Positions 10,808-21,823 of a stretch of DNA of 64,000 nt are shown piece by piece. The notes beneath the pieces were generated by a model, which saw only the letters and a list, made by a program, of their open reading frames with translations, was not told the origin of the DNA and ran no database searches. The position numbers and the translations under genes are program-made. Positions within the stretch are counted from its first letter, which is position 1; each line of letters begins with the position of its first letter. The stretch comes from Cucumis sativus (Eukaryota > Streptophyta > Magnoliopsida > Cucurbitales > Cucurbitaceae), in NCBI RefSeq assembly GCF_000004075.3, contig NC_026658.2, forward strand, positions 13,814,075-13,878,074, written 5' to 3'.

Positions 10808-13123
10808 TCACAACAAGCTGTCTGATCTTGCAGGCAATCTTCTAAAGAAGGTGGAAGGAACTGAAGGAAGTTTATGTCGAAATCTTGGATGTCTCAGAAC
10901 ATAAATACCTCCAACAAGGCAAATAACTTGAAATGGGGTCACATAAAGAATTATAGCAGCAATCAAGCAAAATGTTACAAAGAGAGCACTTGCTCTTGGG
11001 TCTCTCCAGCTCAATAGTGACTGAAATCTTTCTCCTTGAGTTGCAAGATCCCCGACCACAGTTTGCACTCTCCCGGCTATACTCCGTAGGCGATCGTATC
11101 TCATCCGAACGGTGTCGGAAGATCGGGATGTAGGAAATGTATCAAATTCTTCATCTAGTTCATCAGGATGAGTTGCATCAGCATGAGACAACCTAGTGTC
11201 CATGTGTTGGGGGTGTCTAGGCCTATGCTTGAAATTCCAAATACCGATAACAAAAAGGTAAAGAAAGATGGTTGGAAGTACGAGCTCGGGGTAAAGAACT
11301 AAAATGATGAAAAGGATGTGGATTAGTATTGTTGTTATAGGGTTCTTCCAGTGGCAAATATGATCAAACCATTTACCAAATGCAATGAATCCACTTAAAA
11401 CGCCCATTATTCTGAAGAAATTGGCTTTGCTTCTCCTCATGCTCCACATATGTGAATCTACATCCAGCATATACTCCACAACCTCTTTCCTCAATGCAGG
11501 CTCAGCACGCGCTAACCTCATCGAGACAATTTGCATAGCCTGGTGCCTTAAGCTATCAAGTTGAATCACTGATAATGGATGAATGTAATGCATTTTTGGC
11601 AACAATGGGTTGGAGTACATATGCAACATGTTAACCAAAGATGAACAAGTAAACCTTACAGCTAACTGCACTTCACCCATTTTCTTCACTCCTGAAGAAT
11701 GAAGGACCAGAAGTGGATATGAATAAGTGTAAACCCTATCAGTTTCAAGGGTCGATAGCCGAATCCGCACCTTTCCAATCCTTGAATCTTTTACTCCACT
11801 TCCTCCACCTATATAACCATTGTCAAAGACCCCAACAGTAACAACAGTACAGGGATCAAAAACCTCCCAAGTGTACTGTTCATTCCACTTTGGACTGAAG
11901 CTGTCCACAATAGTCCTTGTCCGAATCCATTTCTGTCCATATTTTGCAACGCAGTACGAATCTGTCTTCCCTCTGCCATCTTTCGTCTTCATCGGCATCA
12001 GCCCTTGAGCACTTAGAATCCCCATCTCTAGAATCCCAATGCTAGACTTCCACAACTGTTTTGCAGTAGGCCTAAGATCACTACTGTAGTGGGTTGATTC
12101 ATCCAACACATGATACCCACCATCCAAACAAATCCTTAGATGAATCCTACTGGCAAACTTGACTTCCTTTTTCTTTTCACCATCTGCAACGATATGTTTC
12201 TCAAGATTGAACCATCTAGTATTTACAGGTTTATGATCTAATCTCCTCTGCACATTTTGCAGGGGAATCAAACACCTCCCAAGAATTTCGTCTTTATTTG
12301 ATGCTACCTTGTCTTCAACTGTCAGAAGTAGTGGCTCTTCAAATGGTTCAGCAGCCACAAACATTAAGTCCTCATTCCACATTGGATTTATAGACTTGCT
12401 TTGAGATATTCTACTTCTTAGAGCCTGGGCCCCAAGAATAGCTTTCACAAAAACTTCTGGATACCGACTCTTATCGCTCGGTAGTAAATCCTGAGCTTCA
12501 ATGATGTTCACTCTAACATACCAAAGTTTGGGAGAAAGATAAACCTTTGATCTGATGCTAGCAATGGCATCAGCACCCACGGTTACAGCATCTGAATGCC
12601 AGGCATCAGGAAATGCTTCATCTGCTTGAGTCCCCATCCACACAGCCAACATAAGCTCTCCTTTTACCTTATCCCCTTTTCGGTCCTCCAGCCTATACCA
12701 TTGCGGTGCCAGTGGACTATCAGGAGGGACACGTTTTGGAACATCATTGAGATCGAAAATAGCCCGCCCCATGAAATCGTCTACTACAAAATCCTTGTCT
12801 TTCACCACCACTTCCAAAAGAGAGGCTTGGATTCGTTCCCTCGAGAAAGCAAAAACTTGTTTCCACTCAGGGTTGGACTTCTTCTCAAAGTGTTTGGTTG
12901 TTCCCTTATAGTTTCCAAGTTTCACTTCCACATAGGGATCACAACTACCAGTAACATCTTTTCCAGGTAAATCTTTAGCTTTGACCACATAGACATAAAG
13001 ATATTGCATTTGCTCCACAAGATCATACGTGGAAGAGAGCTTGTCTCCCGTTATCGAGACTGCACCTATTTTAGGATACGTCTCCTTCAGAGCAAAATCA
13101 TGAGGTTGAAGAATCTTCTGCAT
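10808..13123 (-). CDS. FT-interacting protein / multiple C2 and transmembrane region protein (FTIP3/4-like)
   Basis: A single uninterrupted 771-codon reading frame. It matches the FTIP3/FTIP4 (MCTP3/4) type nearly end to end, including STYDLVEQMQYLYV, GSCDPYVEVKLGNYKGTT, and WRDPRASALFV near the C-terminus. Domains: C2-1 at about 35-140, C2-2 at about 200-310, C2-3 at about 360-470, and a phosphoribosyltransferase C-terminal (PRT_C) region from about 610 with two hydrophobic hairpins (FFRIMGVLSGFIAFGKW to IGIWNF, and ASALFVTFCLIAAIILYV). Family knowledge: endoplasmic-reticulum/plasma-membrane tethers at plasmodesmata, controlling traffic of mobile regulators such as FT or KNOX-type STM. The intronless CDS is usual for the family. 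The exact orthologue (3 or 4) cannot be told from sequence alone. Confidence 0.95.
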   Translation of the reverse strand: MQKILQPHDFALKETYPKIGAVSITGDKLSSTYDLVEQMQYLYVYVVKAKDLPGKDVTGSCDPYVEVKLGNYKGTTKHFEKKSNPEWKQVFAFSRERIQASLLEVVVKDKDFVVDDFMGRAIFDLNDVPKRVPPDSPLAPQWYRLEDRKGDKVKGELMLAVWMGTQADEAFPDAWHSDAVTVGADAIASIRSKVYLSPKLWYVRVNIIEAQDLLPSDKSRYPEVFVKAILGAQALRSRISQSKSINPMWNEDLMFVAAEPFEEPLLLTVEDKVASNKDEILGRCLIPLQNVQRRLDHKPVNTRWFNLEKHIVADGEKKKEVKFASRIHLRICLDGGYHVLDESTHYSSDLRPTAKQLWKSSIGILEMGILSAQGLMPMKTKDGRGKTDSYCVAKYGQKWIRTRTIVDSFSPKWNEQYTWEVFDPCTVVTVGVFDNGYIGGGSGVKDSRIGKVRIRLSTLETDRVYTYSYPLLVLHSSGVKKMGEVQLAVRFTCSSLVNMLHMYSNPLLPKMHYIHPLSVIQLDSLRHQAMQIVSMRLARAEPALRKEVVEYMLDVDSHMWSMRRSKANFFRIMGVLSGFIAFGKWFDHICHWKNPITTILIHILFIILVLYPELVLPTIFLYLFVIGIWNFKHRPRHPQHMDTRLSHADATHPDELDEEFDTFPTSRSSDTVRMRYDRLRSIAGRVQTVVGDLATQGERFQSLLSWRDPRASALFVTFCLIAAIILYVTPFQVICLVGGIYVLRHPRFRHKLPSVPSTFFRRLPARSDSLL

Positions 13124-14145
13124 CTCTTTGCTTTACGTAATACCAAAAAGGACAACTTTTAGACACTCAGAATAAGTATAGCCTTAACTTCTTAAACCCA
13201 AATTTTACCAATCTCAATGCAACTATAGACACTCAACTCCAGTTCATCAAGAATATTTAGGCGAAATTTGTAACGGAGCAACTTGAGGTGAAGAAAACTT
13301 AGCAAAGGGATGAAATTTTAGAACTCTCAGCTAGCCTCTGTGGAATGTTCCAATTATGTAGCACAATCACCTGCAGATGAAAAACAGACTTCCATTCATT
13401 TACCATTTTGATGTCATCATTGATTCAGCTGCTCATTGAAAGTTGAAAAAATCACATAAAGCTTGATCAATTCCTTGTGTAGAGTGTACTTGAAAATTGG
13501 TATCCTTCACTCTTTATTTTTTCTCGGTAACCAAAAACAGAATACAGAGCCATTTTGCATGGCAAACAAGAATCACAATTTGTTGAAATCTACTTCAAGA
13601 CAAATTAGCTGCTTCAGTTTTACAACTAATAGGTTTGTATGGTAAAAAAAAAAAAAAAAAGGTCCAATAAGTTTAAAACAAGAAGTAACCTCCAAGTTCA
13701 AGGAAAAAGACTCATTTTGTTTCCAACACCTAATACTAGCCAAAAACTTGAAGAAAACAAAACCTCAAAAAACATAAGGTTAGCTACAACCACTCAAACC
13801 AACATGATAAAACAATAACTTGAAGGAAAAATGATGGGTTTGTTTGTTCAAGGAAACAGAAAAAAAAAGCATTTACCTTTCTTGAACAGAGATGAAATGG
13901 AGTTGAATGAAAGGTGGGTTAAGAGTGAAGTGAGTTAGAAAGTGCAAGGGATATCATAGAGAAGACTGAATCTTTGGAGAGAACACAGATAAAAACAAAC
14001 AAGACGCCAACCTTTTGGATGACCAGCTTTTGTATCCCTTCGGACCATTGCAAGTGAAGACAAATATCATAAGGCACGTTTGGAAGGCTGTGGTTGGTTT
14101 TGGCACGCGCGGAGGAGGTTGTCTGACGTTGTCCATACTCCATTG
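13124..14145 (-). other. 5' leader region of the FTIP-like gene with a probable leader intron
   Basis: Reading minus, a leader exon upstream of about 13879 ends in CAAGAAAG followed by GTAAATGC, a good donor. The acceptor should lie just upstream of the start codon at 13123. A poly-A run (plus strand) sits near 13643-13659. No independent gene is supported here. Leader introns are common in this gene family. Confidence 0.5.
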
Positions 14146-16395
14146 GTGTATATCCTCTTCAGGAGGGAAGGAATTGCTAAGTTCCAAAAAAGAAGAGACA
14201 CTAAGATCTTTACCTGAAATTTTTATTCATATTACTTTTCAAAAGTTAATACAACTAAATACTATAAAATATCTTTTGAGGTCACCTCTTGCTCAATGTC
14301 AAAAAGACTTCAGTTTTACGGCTCACTATATATACTCAAGAATGTGGATTAGGCAATTCTCTTTATAGTCAAGTCATTACTATGCTATTTTTTCACACTT
14401 TTGAATGATTTTTCAATTTTTATCCTTAGATACTGTTACAAATATTGTTATTATTGTAGTAGAAGAATTATGAATATGTGACTCAGTTACTATTGCAATC
14501 ACAAATTCCATTACCAGTTGAGCCCAAATAGTATTGATAATGGTAATGGTAAGAAGATAATGATATCAATGTAAATAACCTCAATTTTAATCAAATTACA
14601 TTTGGAACATTTCACAAATGTTCAAGTATGTGATCAAAAGAAATTCAATTATGATTGTAGTTGATGCTCGTTAAGATTGGTATATAAATGAAGACCCATT
14701 ACGATTACACTAAATTTGATTACGGATTAGAAAATATGACATAAATTGTAGTTTAAAATGTTACAATGACCGCATTACAAAATTTGTAAACTAATCTTAA
14801 ATAAAAGAAATTTTGAATTCATGCAGAAGATGAAACTCAATACTTATGTGGTCGGAACAATAAAATTAAAAGCTCAAACTTGACAATCAATTCAAGTATA
14901 AAAGTGAATATGATTTTTGGCATCATATCATCAATAATCAATGTTTTGAATCACCCTATATCAACGGCAATTGCCGGGTCAAAAAGAAGAAAAATGGAGT
15001 TCTGATAGGACAGAAGGCCAAGTTGGAAAACAATGGGAAACCCCTTGGATTGATACTGATAGACAAGTCAATTATGAGTTTAAGGGTTTGATAGGAAAAC
15101 AAGAAACAGAAAGATAATGTTTGCTCTTTCAGTTTGTTGAGTGGTTGAGCAAAATAATGAGACACAATTTGTGTTAGGTGTGATTGGTTGGATTGGTTTT
15201 GAGTACAAGCTTCACTTTTCTCTTCTTTTTAACTTTTACTACCAGAACTATCCTAACCTTTCTTGAGGCAAGGGAGTCAACTTTGGCACATAAGAATATC
15301 TTTCATTGTTTAACTGAGATTGGAAATATTGCATGATCGTAACATCCCCTTTTTGGGAAAAACAATCCAATTTCATTCCACCGATCAGACAGTACTTTTG
15401 GCATCATTTTAACTGTTATCAATATCCATACAATCCATCATTGCTTAACCGTCTAGAGGTTTGGAAACTTTTGATTAAAAATAATCGACAGAAAAAAGAG
15501 TTTGAAACTTCACGTAACAACTGTAAATTTGTATTAATGGAGGAGAGGGGAATAATGTGACCTACGAATTGCACATATGTGCAAACGCTTACGGCACAAT
15601 GCACACAATCTAATGCTTAAGTCAGTTTGAGATAATATGAAAACTTTAAAATTCGAGATTGATTTATTCATAGAAATTGTTTGACTTAGTGCATCAGAAT
15701 TGGAGTTTTGAGGTCAAACTGAACCAACTTGTGGGCCAATGAGGTTGGGACATGCATTTTGGACACTCCTTTTTCAGGAGGTTAGCCTCGGCCTCAACCT
15801 TGTTAGAGGCAGTGTAGGATTTTGGTTCTTTTGACTCATTCTTTTCAATTCAGGCATGCTCAATGATACGAGGACGAGAGTGGGCTTTGGAGCTCCCTCC
15901 CTTCCGAGTACCCAGTGAAAGTATATTTCAACTTGAGTCTAATCTCTTTCTTGGTTTAATTATCTTTGAACTCAACCGAGATATCGAATATGTCATTTGG
16001 TCCAACATCATTCATAACAAAAAAAAAACCACGTAAAAAGTTATTTGACAATTTCTAAAGTAGTGGAATGTAAATGCTTTTTATGAGTCTGCCAAAAGAT
16101 AATGAAGCATGCAGCCAAATTCTATGGAAATTTAATAAATTCAGCTAAAGTTGAAAAAGAATGAATCGTAGATCAAACCTCTTCTTTATTACAACTAAAA
16201 TATCAGATGAATGTAAGAAAGTAAATATGAAAAGTAAGTGAAAGTCAAGTCTTTCTTGAATGCAGTTTGAGATGTTTCAGAAGCATTGCTGATCGGTTTC
16301 TCAAAAAATGCAGTTTTAATTGGACAATAGCTAGACTAATGTTACCTAAATTTGTCAACAAAGACCATGCTTTGCTAATTAAGGTATTTCTAAAG
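14146..16395. other. intergenic, no gene
   Basis: AT-rich DNA between the FTIP-like promoter and the 3' end of the oxidoreductase gene. I see no coding frame longer than chance, no RNA gene and no clear repeat. It probably contains the FTIP-like promoter (from about 14150) and the oxidoreductase 3' UTR (before 16396). Confidence 0.4.
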
Positions 16396-19300
16396 TTAAA
16401 ATCTTTTCACTTGAACAGGAGCCCCATGCTTTGCTCCAGATTCAAGCATTGCTTCTAGCACTGCCACATCTCTAGCACCCTCGATGAAAGATATACGATC
16501 ATCAGCTTTATCATCACTCCCCTACAATCAAAGCAGAAATAAAAACCACTCAATTTTACATTTTGCTATCACAAAACAAACTCAGTTTGTGTTTTGACAT
16601 GTATTATCCAAAACTTGGACGAAAATTGGTTATAGATGTTTCCTCTAAAAACACTAAGTGATTTTTATTCACTTTTAGAAACTTTAAGACTATTTTTACT
16701 TCTCCATGTCTTAGAAAATAAATAATTTTAATCCGTTGATTATCTATGATATTACCTCCGCAGAAATAGCATGAATAAAAGTTTTTAGTTCTTCGGTAAC
16801 TCCACTGAATGGATAGAAAGTACATCTATTCAGTCCACTAGCATCAGTGAAGGAAACCTGAAAACCAACAAAAGAAATGGGTCATATTTGAAAGACTGGA
16901 AGGTAGCAAATCACTTGGACAATTGAGGATCAGAAGATTTGATTTCAAGCAGTGCCCAAAACTAAGCTGAAGATTTTTAGAAGAAAAAATTATATACCAG
17001 ATAGCCATGTTTTCCATCCTGGTTCCCACGTTCAATCTGCAGCGTTCCCTTTAATCCCACAACTCGCCAGAATATCTGAAGAAATTAGAATACATTGTGT
17101 AAATGAAATAATTTTTTGAAAGATTAAGAAAAAAATTCTTCTTCTTGGATTGCTTACCTTGGGTGATTTTGAGGAGACTACCATTACGAAAACACCAGAA
17201 CATCCATTCTCCAGTTGGCTAAAGGAGGGGAAAATGTCATCATTCTTAATTTCTAGGTTTTCAAATTTGTTGGTGACTCATTAATTAGCAGTAGGCAATT
17301 GAAACTTACAAGAGCGAGGATATGTTATCTGGCGGAGGTAAAGACTTATCCACATAGGAGGTAGTCGCTGAAACTGATACCACCTCACATCCAACAAGCT
17401 GTTTACAAATACAAGAAACTAGCATTTCCAAATTAAAAATATCATATCAAGGATGGTGCCATCGGGGAGGGAACGTAAATGCCATGCATGACTAAAGGTG
17501 GTTTTTTTTTCATCCACAAATCAGAGCCTTTGTGACAGTCACGCTTGTAGTTCATCACCACCTCATCTTATGTACTTGAGACTTGTACTGGTTTTATAGG
17601 TTTTGTCAATTTTGAGATTATAAACATTTTGGACTTAAAGAAGAGCAGAAATAGTAATGGTTCATCAGCGGGCAAGTGATAGCCATTAGGATAGAACTCA
17701 AATATTTTTCTCATAGGAAAAAAGTTTCAAAGGCAGTTACCATCCGTAATCCAGCAATGAAGTGTACGCCCATATCCAGAATGAAACCCCCCTGACACAA
17801 GACATATGTTGTCAATGAAAGATAAAATTTAAGACTACATCATCGGGATAAAAAGAACAAAACGAGAGAGAAAGATAACGTAGATATAAATGTAGAGGTC
17901 TTGTTATTGGGCATTCCATTATACAATAGTTCCATCTATAATAAGAACATCATATTCTCCCATGAAAAAGTGTAAAAGTGGCAATCATGAATCATGATTT
18001 GATGGAAAAAATGAAAACAACATAGATAATATTTAAAATTTGTGTTGTGATTGTTTACTAGAAGAACACTTACAGCGAAGTCCCGCCGCCAAGAGCTTGA
18101 GAAGTAGGGGTTCGAACTATTCATTGATCCTTCAACAATCACTTGGACGCTCATCATATCCCCAATGTCAGCAATTAAGTTTTTGCACTGCAAAACAATA
18201 AAGAGCATTTTGCTGAAGTACTAGAAAGAATCAAAAAACAAGAATAAAAAATAATCTAAAAAAAGTACCTCAACAAATGCTGGTTCAAATCGATAATTTT
18301 CTGCCACAGCCCATAGTCGTTGACGGGAAAAATTGGCACTTAAAGATTTGTAATTTGAAAGTGCATATTCCAACTCGCTTGTGGCTGCATTACGACCATA
18401 TTGCCAATTTAGAAATTGCTCTTTGTAATATCTTCAACTTTGACCATTAATAAAAAGACCCAAACCATTTTGGATGCAACTTTTTCAGTGTACGTAAAAT
18501 GACTTTATGGGGTTCGTGGTTGATGATATTGATTTGGGTTTTTCTTTCCTTTTTTTCCTTTGCTCAAAAAGGTTAAAATAGGAAAGCCAGTACCTTCAAC
18601 TCAATATAACTTATAAGATGAAATAATTTTTCTCTATGATCTATAAAGTTGCATTATTTATATCCTATGTTTCAACTGGTCCATTAGAACTTTCATTGTC
18701 ATATCAGTTTCATAAATAGTGGTAATAGGAAGACAACATCTAGTCTCGGTAAAAGTGATATACATTGGGATCTATACTATGGGCAATTAGAATTTATACT
18801 TCCAGATCAATATTCTCATTTCTCAAGAGAGAGACTGAGGTCCCCAACAGAATTGAGATGTAACAGGGAAAAGACAATTTATCTGCACCATGAAATCATG
18901 ATCGGATGGTGACCTTGACCGAAAAGCTAATCTATAATTAACAGTAACCCAATTTAAGAAATGCATATGTTACGAGTAAGTGGGTAGAGTAGTGCGAACA
19001 ATTGAACTGATACTTAAAATAGTAATGAAAATAAATAAACAAGTAGGATACTTACAGGCTGCTGCTGGTTTCTCTTCAGGTCCATGAAATTTAGAGAGAA
19101 TACATACAAAATTTCCAAACAAAAAGAACATTAGTCTATCATACAGAGCCACACGCCAATAGGAAGTGTCTAATGCAAGAGCTAAAATGCTTTTTATTTG
19201 GTTTGGGTTACTTCATGTAGCAACCTCAGTTCAGGTAGTTTGGAAGAAACATAGAAACCCAAATTATGATGCTATCGTACCAGTAGCCAAAGCAGTTCTG

Positions 19301-20812
19301 AGGAAGCACCTAAACGTTAAAAATTTCAGTCCCTTGATTATTTCCTATCATAAAATAATAATAACAGAAAATCTGGCTCTTGGCATGCATCTTTGGAAAA
19401 AATATATTAGGTAATGAACCACCAGGAACAATGCTTGACACCACTAAGTGATCCATGTTGGGGGAGAACCATAAAGAGGATCTCAATTGAAAAGAATTAT
19501 GTCAAATCTGTGAATCTAACCTTTTACAAATGGATCTTTTCCATTCTATTGGAAAGAGACAAATCTGAAGCTAGCTAACTGAAAATGTGGTCAGACTAAT
19601 TAATTAATCAACAGCGATAAAAGAGATAGCACACTCATACACGACATATATCTTCTAAATCACAATCCGCCTGAATGAGTTGCATTGTCTTCTTCTCTGC
19701 TATTCTTTTTATTCTTTTCACCAAAATTGTTTAGACAAAAATAAGCACAACTAAAAAAAAGTCGCTTATATAAGATTTTTATGCTACATTCACTGTCTGG
19801 TCATATAAGATTAATCTCTAAGACTTCAGCATCCATCACTGAGATTCTTATGCTACATTTACTAATCAACCACAAGGTGACATGATATATCAAAATTAAC
19901 ATATGATAGAAAAACCAAGTGATTCAAACTGCCAATGTGAAAGGACTATACACCAGTCCCCTTAACACCACTTATGCTACTGTTTGAAAGGGAATTGGTC
20001 AAGCACATGATTTATGAGTGAATCCACCAATTGGGAAATAAGCAAAGAAGCAACCAAAACTACGATTTATTCTTAGTTGAGGCATGAATTACCTTGGAGG
20101 ACATGTTTCCCTGCTTTGAGCAATCTCAATGACATATCAACCTACAAGGCAAGGGCCATATGAAAAGAACAGCACATAAGGTGCCAATGCCAATGCTCAT
20201 AAAGTAAAAGTTAATATAAAATATAATGTATGTAACGTTTTCCCTTTACTTTTCCACCAGATTAAAAATTATAACAGGTCTTAGACGAGAAGGCAACAGT
20301 ATTCAATATGTCATCTCTTAAAGCAAGAACTAAGGTCGAATGCAAATGAAATACAGAAGCATAAGACTTTGCATAAATAGCTAAATAGACAACATTTACT
20401 GAAGAAACATTGTGAAAATCGTTCCAAGAGTTGACATTTGTGGCTCTAAGAATAAGATACCTGAGCTTGACCAGCTAATACAACTGCAACTCCAAGAATT
20501 GAACTGTCTTGAATGATATCATCAAGACCCGCATCACCCCACTTACACTCCACCGTGGGGAAGTAATTTCTCGCAATGTCGACGGCACCTTTAGCTGATG
20601 CCTGCAACCCAAATCATATGGTTGTTTCCCGATTTCTACTAGACATAAAAAACAATGCAAGGTATGAAAGGTTAGTAAGAATGAAGAACCTCGGTGCGAC
20701 TCCATATAGCCTTAACAATTAGAAGATCAGAGATCTCGGCAAGTCTGGGAAGGTACTGTGTCTTGACGAATGTACCAGCTCCAAGAATGGCGATCTGGGG
20801 TAGCTTCGCCAT
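16396..20812 (-). CDS. Gfo/Idh/MocA-family NAD(P)-dependent oxidoreductase
   Basis: Twelve exons splice in frame to 355 aa: 20812-20690, 20601-20461, 20141-20093, 19073-19056, 18384-18269, 18187-18074, 17791-17741, 17398-17310, 17218-17158, 17075-16998, 16857-16756, 16521-16396. The start MAKLPQIAILGAGTFVKTQY has the Rossmann dinucleotide motif. Exon 4 supplies the family's conserved EKP motif (EKPAA) with its catalytic lysine. GGFILDMGVHFIAGLRM gives the Asp/His segment typical of the second catalytic motif. The protein ends in QVKRF. Family members oxidise or reduce sugars, inositols or related polyols; the substrate here cannot be told. It looks cytosolic, with no transit peptide evident. 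Exon 4 is only 18 nt, which automated gene callers may miss. Confidence 0.88.
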
Positions 20813-20981
20813 CTTCAAATTGAATGATTCAGTTTAGCACCAATCGTGGATCCTTTGGTATTGGCTTAGCAGTTTTCTGAAGGAGATTGAGGAATGGGTA
20901 ATTTTACACTGATGTAGTTTTTTTCAATTTCATCTATTTGATTCGACCCATTGGTTTCATCATTTATATACTTTGGTGTAC

Positions 20982-21014
20982 TTCACATTCACATTCACAT
21001 TCACATTCACATTT
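20982..21014. repeat. (CACATT)n microsatellite
   Basis: Five or more consecutive copies of the hexamer TTCACA, about 170 bp upstream of the oxidoreductase start codon and therefore in its likely promoter or leader. Confidence 0.9.
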
Positions 21015-21236
21015 CCTCAGTTGAATATTCATACAATCAGAGTATAGCTCACCAATGATACCATTTTGAAATGTGGATATTCTACCATGCATATAACAAT
21101 CTCACTAAATATAAAGTTATCAATTCACTTTTTAAAAATTTTGAATACATTAAACAATTTTTAGAGAAATTAATTTTTGGACTCATTACACATTTTCAAA
21201 TTTAGACTTGCTAGATATAAAATTAAAATTTATTGA

Positions 21237-21405
21237 TGAATTTACAAAATTAGATACCAAGTAAAAAACGACTAGTTTGAAGAAAATTAATGAATTTACA
21301 AGATTAGATACCAAGTAAAAAACGACTAATTTGAAGAAAATTTTGTATTGAATTCGAGTATCATTAGACCTGATTTTGTATTGAATTCGAGTATCATTAG
21401 ACCTG
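21237..21405. repeat. two adjacent tandem duplications
   Basis: A unit of about 55 bp (ATGAATTTACAAAATTAGAT... to GACTAGTTTGAAGAAAATTA) is present twice with few changes. It is directly followed by a unit of about 34 bp (TTGTATTGAATTCGAGTATC...) present twice. Near-identity of copies suggests recent slippage. It lies between the oxidoreductase 5' end and the TOP6B 3' end. Confidence 0.85.
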
Positions 21406-21823
21406 AAAAGTTAATCGCTATTTAATGACAAAGATGGTGGTTGAGTAGCATAGGCACACAAACTTTGATATCAATTAACTTTTTTATTAACCAAACCTAA
21501 ATTATATAAATTGGATTGGCATTTAGATTTCGGCACCATACACATTTAAAATTGTTTAGGTTAGTCTAAAACAAAGATTAAAATATCCATAGACATGTTG
21601 ATATCGAATATCTATAAGATATATTCAACATCTTTTATAAAAGGCAATATTTCAAACAAAAAATGGTACGTGAAATTCTTTAGAATTAATTTCCTCTCTT
21701 TTTCCTCATCTTCTATCTTTATTTTTTTTTTTTCCCACAATGAGTTCAATAACAATTACAATTTGGTGCTTTTTATCTATTCATAATAAAATGAATAGGT
21801 AAAAAATAATCAATCAATGAAGA

